DNA of 8,522 nucleotides from JAWCLZ01 sp037443105 (GTDB lineage Archaea; Halobacteriota; JAWCLZ01), in the NCBI GenBank assembly GCA_037443105.1, contig JBBIOZ010000067.1, positions 1 through 8,522 of the forward strand, given 5' to 3'. The position numbers were made by a program, and so were the translations under genes. The notes beneath the pieces were generated by a model. That model did not search any database. It saw only the letters and a list, made by a program, of their open reading frames with translations, and was not told the origin of the DNA. Of this stretch, positions 5,532 to 8,522 are shown in pieces (the stretch's first letter is position 1; every line of letters begins with the position of its first letter).

Positions 5532-6432
5532 ATGCAGCTCTCAAGCCATAATTTTTCAAAAATATTCTGGAATGCATTTATGCAAGGATCACTTCTGCGA
5601 GGATGTGGAGAGGAAGGTTAAGCGGCGAATGCGTATGGAGAGAATGGTGATGAAGCACGATCATGTATTGATAGGACTAAGCGGGGGCAAAGATAGCGTG
5701 GTATTGCTATATCTCCTTAAATCGATCTTTGGTGATCGAACTGATTTGAAGTTTACAGCCTTAACGATCGATGAAGGTATTGCTAGCTATCGGCCTAAAA
5801 CTTTGGAAATTGCAAAGCAAGTTACCCAAGACCTTAACGTTGAGCATAAGATATTGAGCTTTGAAAAGGAATTTGGGGTTACTCTGGATGAAATAATGGA
5901 GAAGAAGCGAGATGTGGCAGCATGCACTTATTGCGGGGTTTTTCGAAAGGTCTTGCTCAATAAATTTGCGAATCAAATACACGCAACCAAAGTTGCCACT
6001 GGTCACAATCTGGATGATGAAGCTCAAGCTGTATTGATGAACTATCTCAAGGGCGATATCGAGCGGCTTGCTAGACTCAGACCTGCAAAGGTTCAGCCGG
6101 AGCTTGTGCCTAGAATTAAACCACTGCAGGATGTGCCAGAGAAAGAGGTGGCTCTTTATGCGATTGTAAGAGGATTGAAGGTAAGTCTAGATGAATGTCC
6201 TTATGTGCAGCAATCATTTCGCGCTGAGATTCGCAACATATTGAATGAGTTTGAAGTTAAGCATCCAGGCACCAAATATGGAATAATGGCTGGTTTTGAG
6301 AAGATCCAGATGGCTTTAAAAAATATATACAAGCAAATAGAACTTCTTTCCTGCGAGAATTGCGGCGAGCCTACAACTGATAAGCTCTGTCAAGCTTGTA
6401 AATTCCTAAAGGAAGTGGGCAAAATAAATTAA
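5518..6432 (+). CDS. ncsA: tRNA 2-thiolation enzyme, NcsA/Ncs6-TtuA family
   Basis: A 304-residue cytoplasmic ATP-dependent tRNA sulfurtransferase that adenylates a uridine and inserts sulfur delivered by a ubiquitin-like carrier. An N-terminal zinc site uses C3, C6, C22 and H25. The PP-loop SGGKDS is at 55-60. C136 and C139 (CTYCGVFRK) with C227 (DECPY) are the three iron-sulfur ligands of the family. GHNLDDEAQ (162-170) and PEKEVALYA (207-215) are conserved, and a C-terminal zinc ribbon uses C279, C282, C291 and C294. All expected motifs are present and the length is normal. CGVFRK and the VPRIKPL...PEKEVALYA block look closer to Ncs6/CTU1/NcsA (wobble U34) than to TtuA (U54), but the choice between these targets is inference. 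The start is fixed by GAGGTGG and gives the family-typical MKCDKC N-terminus. Last gene of the operon. Confidence 0.92.
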   Translation: MKCDKCSSQAIIFQKYSGMHLCKDHFCEDVERKVKRRMRMERMVMKHDHVLIGLSGGKDSVVLLYLLKSIFGDRTDLKFTALTIDEGIASYRPKTLEIAKQVTQDLNVEHKILSFEKEFGVTLDEIMEKKRDVAACTYCGVFRKVLLNKFANQIHATKVATGHNLDDEAQAVLMNYLKGDIERLARLRPAKVQPELVPRIKPLQDVPEKEVALYAIVRGLKVSLDECPYVQQSFRAEIRNILNEFEVKHPGTKYGIMAGFEKIQMALKNIYKQIELLSCENCGEPTTDKLCQACKFLKEVGKIN

Positions 6433-6446
6433 ATAAATATATATTT

Positions 6447-6459
6447 AAAAAATAAAAAA
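6447..6459 (-). terminator. U-run terminator of ftsZ2
   Basis: The 30-bp spacer between the converging ncsA and ftsZ2 stops reads, on the minus strand, as two six-T runs separated by one A, just after the ftsZ2 stop. This is a typical archaeal U-rich terminator. Transcripts of ncsA get no comparable T-run here and may end inside ftsZ2 antisense. Confidence 0.55.
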
Positions 6460-6462
6460 TAT

Positions 6463-7578
6463 TTATCGAATTATGTCGATAATTGAATCCACACCCTTCT
6501 TCTCATCTTTCCTCGAGGTCGAGCTGCTGAATGAAGGAACCCTTCTACTCTCGCTCTTGCCAAGAATCTGAGCAGATTGGATGCCTGTCATTATTGCCAT
6601 AACACGCACTTTGCCCTCGTAATCCTTTCTAATCCTTGCCCCCCAGATCACATTTGCGTGTGGATCAAGTTCATAAGTCAATGCCTCAGCTATTTCATCT
6701 GCTTCCTTCAAAGTCATATCAGGGCCGCCTGTTATATGCACCAGTGCACCCGTGGCACCTCTATAGTCCACATCTAGCAATGGATGATTCAAAGCAGCTC
6801 TAACAACATTCTCCGCTTTATCCTGACTCTTAGTTTCACCAACCAGCATGACTGCTACTCCACCGCAGTTCATTATAGCACGAACATCTGCATAATCAAG
6901 GTTGATGAGCGATGGCTGAGTTATAGTTTCAGAGATGCCCTTCACAGTTTCCGCTATAAGCTGATCCATAACTGAGAAGGCTTGCTCAATGGGCAGGTTG
7001 GGTACATATTCCAGCAGGCGATTGTTATCAAGCACAATCACGGAATCAGCTGCTTGCCTAAGCTCTTCGATTCCCTCCTCTGCCTTGATCAGCCTAGCTC
7101 GTTCAACTCTAAATGGCGAAGAAACCATGCCCACAACTATTGCGCCTTGCTCCTTCGCTATCTGCGCTACAACTGGAGCTGACCCAGTGCCAGTTCCACC
7201 GCCCATGCCAGCGGTAACAAAAACCAGATCTGCATCTTTCAACACTTCTTCAAGTGTGCCTCTTGCTAGCTCAGCAGCCTTCCTGCCTACCTCTGGGAAG
7301 CCACCTGCCCCAAGACCTCTGGTTAGCGATTTACCAATTAAGATCTTTTTATCTGCTTGAATCATGTCCAAGTGCTGCTTGTCAGTGTTTATTGCAATGG
7401 TTAGCGCTCCTTCAACGCCAATGTTATACAGCCTGTTTATGGTGTTATTCCCCGCACCTCCGCAACCCACAATTACTATCGAGGGTGTTCCAAATTCCTC
7501 GAAGTCTTCATCCTCAAAGTGGATTTTTTCCTTCTCAGCTTCATTAAATTTCATAGCTTCTTGTACTATCGATTCCAT
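6463..7578 (-). CDS. ftsZ2: Cell division GTPase FtsZ2
   Basis: A tubulin-superfamily GTPase that polymerises at midcell; in archaea with two paralogs FtsZ2 acts mainly in ring constriction. Numbered from ATG 7578 (371 residues), the nucleotide-binding GCGGAGNNT is at 38-46, the tubulin signature GGGTGTG at 126-132, and the T7 catalytic loop NLDYADV has N226, D228 and D231. The N-terminal EFGTP-x-IVIVGCGGAGNNT and the stretches INTDKQHLDMIQADKK, VLDNNRLLEYVPNLPIE and LLDVDYRGATGAL identify FtsZ2 rather than FtsZ1 or CetZ. The C-terminal tail (about 339-371) is Ser/Arg/Lys-rich and ends in a hydrophobic DSIIDIIR that could bind partners. Two ATGs are possible. 7578 is chosen because GAGGGG lies 6 nt before it but directly abuts the ATG at 7584, and because MESIVQEA aligns with known FtsZ2 starts. 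Confidence 0.95.
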   Translation of the reverse strand: MESIVQEAMKFNEAEKEKIHFEDEDFEEFGTPSIVIVGCGGAGNNTINRLYNIGVEGALTIAINTDKQHLDMIQADKKILIGKSLTRGLGAGGFPEVGRKAAELARGTLEEVLKDADLVFVTAGMGGGTGTGSAPVVAQIAKEQGAIVVGMVSSPFRVERARLIKAEEGIEELRQAADSVIVLDNNRLLEYVPNLPIEQAFSVMDQLIAETVKGISETITQPSLINLDYADVRAIMNCGGVAVMLVGETKSQDKAENVVRAALNHPLLDVDYRGATGALVHITGGPDMTLKEADEIAEALTYELDPHANVIWGARIRKDYEGKVRVMAIMTGIQSAQILGKSESRRVPSFSSSTSRKDEKKGVDSIIDIIR

Positions 7579-7584
7579 ATCCAT

Positions 7585-7590
7585 CCCCTC
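7585..7590 (-). promoter_or_regulatory. Ribosome binding site of ftsZ2
   Basis: GAGGGG on the minus strand touches the ATG at 7584 but stands 6 nt before the ATG at 7578, a normal distance, and so supports the downstream start. A TTAAATAAAT stretch at 7601-7610 and AAAAATTAAA at 7611-7620 are candidate TATA elements. Confidence 0.55.
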
Positions 7591-7878
7591 AAGTTCTGAG
7601 ATTTATTTAATTTAATTTTTAGCTAGAGTATTTTACATCTCTAGATTCCCACTCATTGCCGTCCTATTTGATTTTCTTGGACGGAAGCTCACAGCTAATC
7701 GATCAATTTTTATTCTGAGGAAGGACGATCATGCACATTCCATCCCCTAGTGCAGCATATTTATGCATTTAGCTATATAAATTTTTCGAATATAATATAA
7801 AGGTACTCTTGGAATAACCATATTATTCAAAAATGCTAAATATTCGAGACAAGAATAAATTATTGCCTTCATATTTAA
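7591..7878. other. ftsZ2-tRNA-Tyr spacer with hairpins
   Basis: The first 30 bp hold the likely ftsZ2 promoter. From 7620 to 7766 the base composition is clearly less A+T-rich and contains several inverted repeats: CTAGAG/CTCTAG (7623-7644), CCGTCC/GGACGG (7659-7684), TGCAC/GTGCA (7732-7754) and GCATA-TT-TATGC (7755-7766). The rest is AT-rich with TATA-like boxes. No convincing ORF is present; a 37-codon minus-strand reading (7619-7732) is broken by TGA and TAG. Confidence 0.5.
7771..7801 (+). promoter_or_regulatory. TATA-like boxes upstream of the tRNA pair
   Basis: CTATATAAATTTTT (7773-7786) and ATATAATATAAAGG (7789-7802) are the strongest TATA-like elements before tRNA-Tyr. The second would start transcription near 7825, leaving a leader of about 55 nt. 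A weaker CTAAATATT near 7837 would give a shorter leader, so the promoter used is uncertain. Read on the minus strand, the first box could instead serve a transcript entering the hairpin-rich spacer. Confidence 0.35.
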
Positions 7879-7986
7879 CCCGCCTTAACTCAGACTGGTT
7901 AGAGTGCGCGGCTGTAGTTCAAAATCACGCTAGTGATATCGCGCGCTGATACCGCGATGTCCCCGGTTCAAATCCGGGAGGCGGGA
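7879..7986 (+). tRNA. tRNA-Tyr (anticodon GTA) with intron
   Basis: The acceptor stem CCCGCCT (7879-7885) pairs with AGGCGGG (7979-7985), with discriminator A. C1-G72 with A73 is the archaeal tyrosine identity. The D stem is ACTC/GAGT, and the anticodon stem CGCGG (7907-7911) pairs with CCGCG (7952-7956). The spliced loop CTGTAGA carries GTA at 7914-7916. The variable loop has 5 nt and the T arm is CCCGG-TTCAAAT-CCGGG. The mature length is 75 nt after removing a 33-nt intron. CCA is not encoded. The next tRNA starts after only 2 nt. Confidence 0.95.
7918..7950 (+). other. tRNA-Tyr intron (33 nt) after position 37
   Basis: Removal restores the loop CTGTAGA and the perfect 5-bp anticodon stem, placing the intron at the standard archaeal site between 37 and 38. 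It contains a 5-bp hairpin, ATCAC-GCTA-GTGAT (7924-7937). The bulge-helix-bulge needed by the splicing endonuclease is not perfect by eye: the best central helix, 7912-7915 with 7945-7948, contains a T-T mismatch and one G-U pair, which suggests a relaxed motif. Confidence 0.85.
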
Positions 7987-7988
7987 CT

Positions 7989-8061
7989 GCCCGGGTAGTG
8001 TAGTGGCCTATCATGAAGGCCTGTCGAGCCTTCGACTCGGGTTCAAATCCCGACCCGGGCG
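7989..8061 (+). tRNA. tRNA-Asp (anticodon GTC)
   Basis: The acceptor stem GCCCGGG (7989-7995) pairs with CCCGGGC (8054-8060), discriminator G. The anticodon stem AAGGC/GCCTT (8016-8020, 8028-8032) closes the loop CTGTCGA with GTC at 8023-8025. The T arm is TCGGG-TTCAAAT-CCCGA. The D arm GTGTAGTGGCCTATCAT is typical of archaeal tRNA-Asp. There is no intron and no encoded CCA. It lies 2 nt after tRNA-Tyr and is presumably cotranscribed with it. Confidence 0.96.
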
Positions 8062-8085
8062 TTCTCCAGAGTTGTGGATCTTGTT

Positions 8086-8236
8086 GGAAAGGCTACTTGC
8101 AGAATAGCAAGTGTTTTTCCTTTGAGCATTCCATCTTTGCACAAATTAACTAACCAAGCTGCTAAAAGGGGTTGGGGTTAGAGAGGGGAAAAAAGTTTCT
8201 CTAACCCAGATAGGGGGCCATAGTATAGGGAGCCAA
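8086..8236 (+). ncRNA. Candidate structured, G-rich RNA downstream of tRNA-Asp
   Basis: This stretch is visibly richer in G+C than the flanking AT-rich DNA and has no usable ORF on either strand. Hairpin 1 (8086-8120) pairs GGAAAGGC and ACTTGC (one T bulged) with GCAAGT and GTTTTTCC, 14 pairs including two G-U. Hairpin 2 (8175-8207) pairs GGGTTAGAGA with TCTCTAACCC around a purine-rich loop. Four G-tracts (8168, 8174, 8185, 8213) overlap it. Two 11-nt copies of ATAGGG(G/A)GCCA lie at 8210-8220 and 8225-8235. On the minus strand a TATA-like box (about 8254-8263) is suitably placed for transcription from about 8234, so strand is uncertain. No C/D or H/ACA boxes were found. No known RNA family is recognised. 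Confidence 0.35.
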
Positions 8237-8522
8237 ATTAATATTATCGTCTAGATATATAAATTTTTTTGCCATAATTACAAATTTTATTTATATTTTT
8301 GCTTTTTTTAATAAAGATTTTGAGAATTATAAGAATTTATCATTTTAATATCATTTTAGAAATAGAATATTTGATAGAGATTGCAAGCGGCCCAGAAACA
8401 ATGTAGGGCATTTGGATTACTTTCGCGATACGTATAGAGTTCCACGGGAAAATGGGTGAAGAGATAATAACTGAACTTTTGCGATTTTGAGAAAAATATA
8501 TAGGTCGATTAGATAATAATAA
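8237..8522. other. AT-rich right end without a recognised gene
   Basis: The first 120 bp are extremely A+T-rich with poly-T runs and TATA-like boxes. From about 8380 the composition is more balanced. The plus frame there reads EYLIEIASGPETM, an in-frame TAG (8403-8405), then RIEFHGKMGEEIITELLRF and TGA. This looks protein-like but has no good start and is interrupted, so it may be a gene remnant or chance. The end ATAGGTCGATTAGATAATAATAA carries no identifiable feature. Confidence 0.4.

Noticed and set aside
7619..7732. Minus-strand 37-codon reading starting MIVLPQNKN with in-frame TGA and TAG, ending RDVKYSS, possibly recoded (Sec/Pyl) or a decayed gene
   Set aside because: Two stops in 37 codons is no fewer than expected by chance in AT-rich DNA, no SECIS-like element or homology could be shown, and the same bases form hairpins.
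7989..8061. tRNA-Asp as an integration site for a mobile element
   Set aside because: No duplicate of the tRNA 3' end, integrase gene or element boundary is visible in the window.
8293..8488. Plus-strand reading at the right end with an in-frame TAG (ASGPETM, stop, then EFHGKMGEEIITELL)
   Set aside because: No reliable start, interrupted by a stop and too short. Mentioned in the spacer entry but not called a pseudogene.

Overview
This window comes from an archaeon, most likely a euryarchaeote with C1/methane-type or related anaerobic metabolism (a methanogen, an ANME-like or Syntrophoarchaeum-like lineage, or an Archaeoglobi relative). The evidence is a heterodisulfide reductase subunit A fused to an MvhD domain, an FwdF-type polyferredoxin, the archaeal cell division paralog FtsZ2, an archaeal NcsA/Ncs6-type tRNA thiolase, tRNA genes without encoded CCA (one with an intron after position 37), TATA-type promoters and GGAGGTG-type ribosome binding sites. 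Intergenic DNA is very A+T-rich. The exact lineage cannot be fixed from these genes alone.

Layout. The left third is a minus-strand operon: hdrA-mvhD fusion (1502-3844), then an fwdF-like polyferredoxin (166-1500) one base after its stop codon, then the beginning of a further minus-strand gene that leaves the window (1-95). A 674-bp divergent spacer (3845-4518) holds promoters for both sides, AT-rich inverted repeats and a possible 54-residue small ORF. To its right is a tightly packed plus-strand operon: an eight-cysteine mini-protein (4519-4683), an OGG1-type 8-oxoguanine DNA glycosylase (4695-5531) and an NcsA-type tRNA 2-thiolation enzyme (5518-6432). ftsZ2 (6463-7578, minus) converges on this operon across a 30-bp spacer with a U-run terminator. 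After a 300-bp spacer come tRNA-Tyr (with intron) and tRNA-Asp, only 2 nt apart, followed by a G-rich, hairpin-forming stretch that may be a non-coding RNA, and an AT-rich end.

How the parts fit. HdrA-MvhD is a flavin and iron-sulfur electron-bifurcation module. FwdF is the electron wire that in methanogens joins the Hdr complex to formylmethanofuran dehydrogenase. Finding only these two together, without HdrB, HdrC, hydrogenase or Fwd catalytic subunits, suggests an electron-transfer sub-module that works with partners encoded elsewhere. The plus-strand operon links base-excision repair of oxidised guanine with sulfur modification of tRNA and a small putative zinc protein. The most unusual details are a missing cysteine in the sixth FwdF cluster motif, a perfect 16-bp tandem duplication at the zinc-protein/OGG1 junction, loss of the conserved OGG1 asparagine that reads the opposite cytosine, and the structured element after the tRNA pair.
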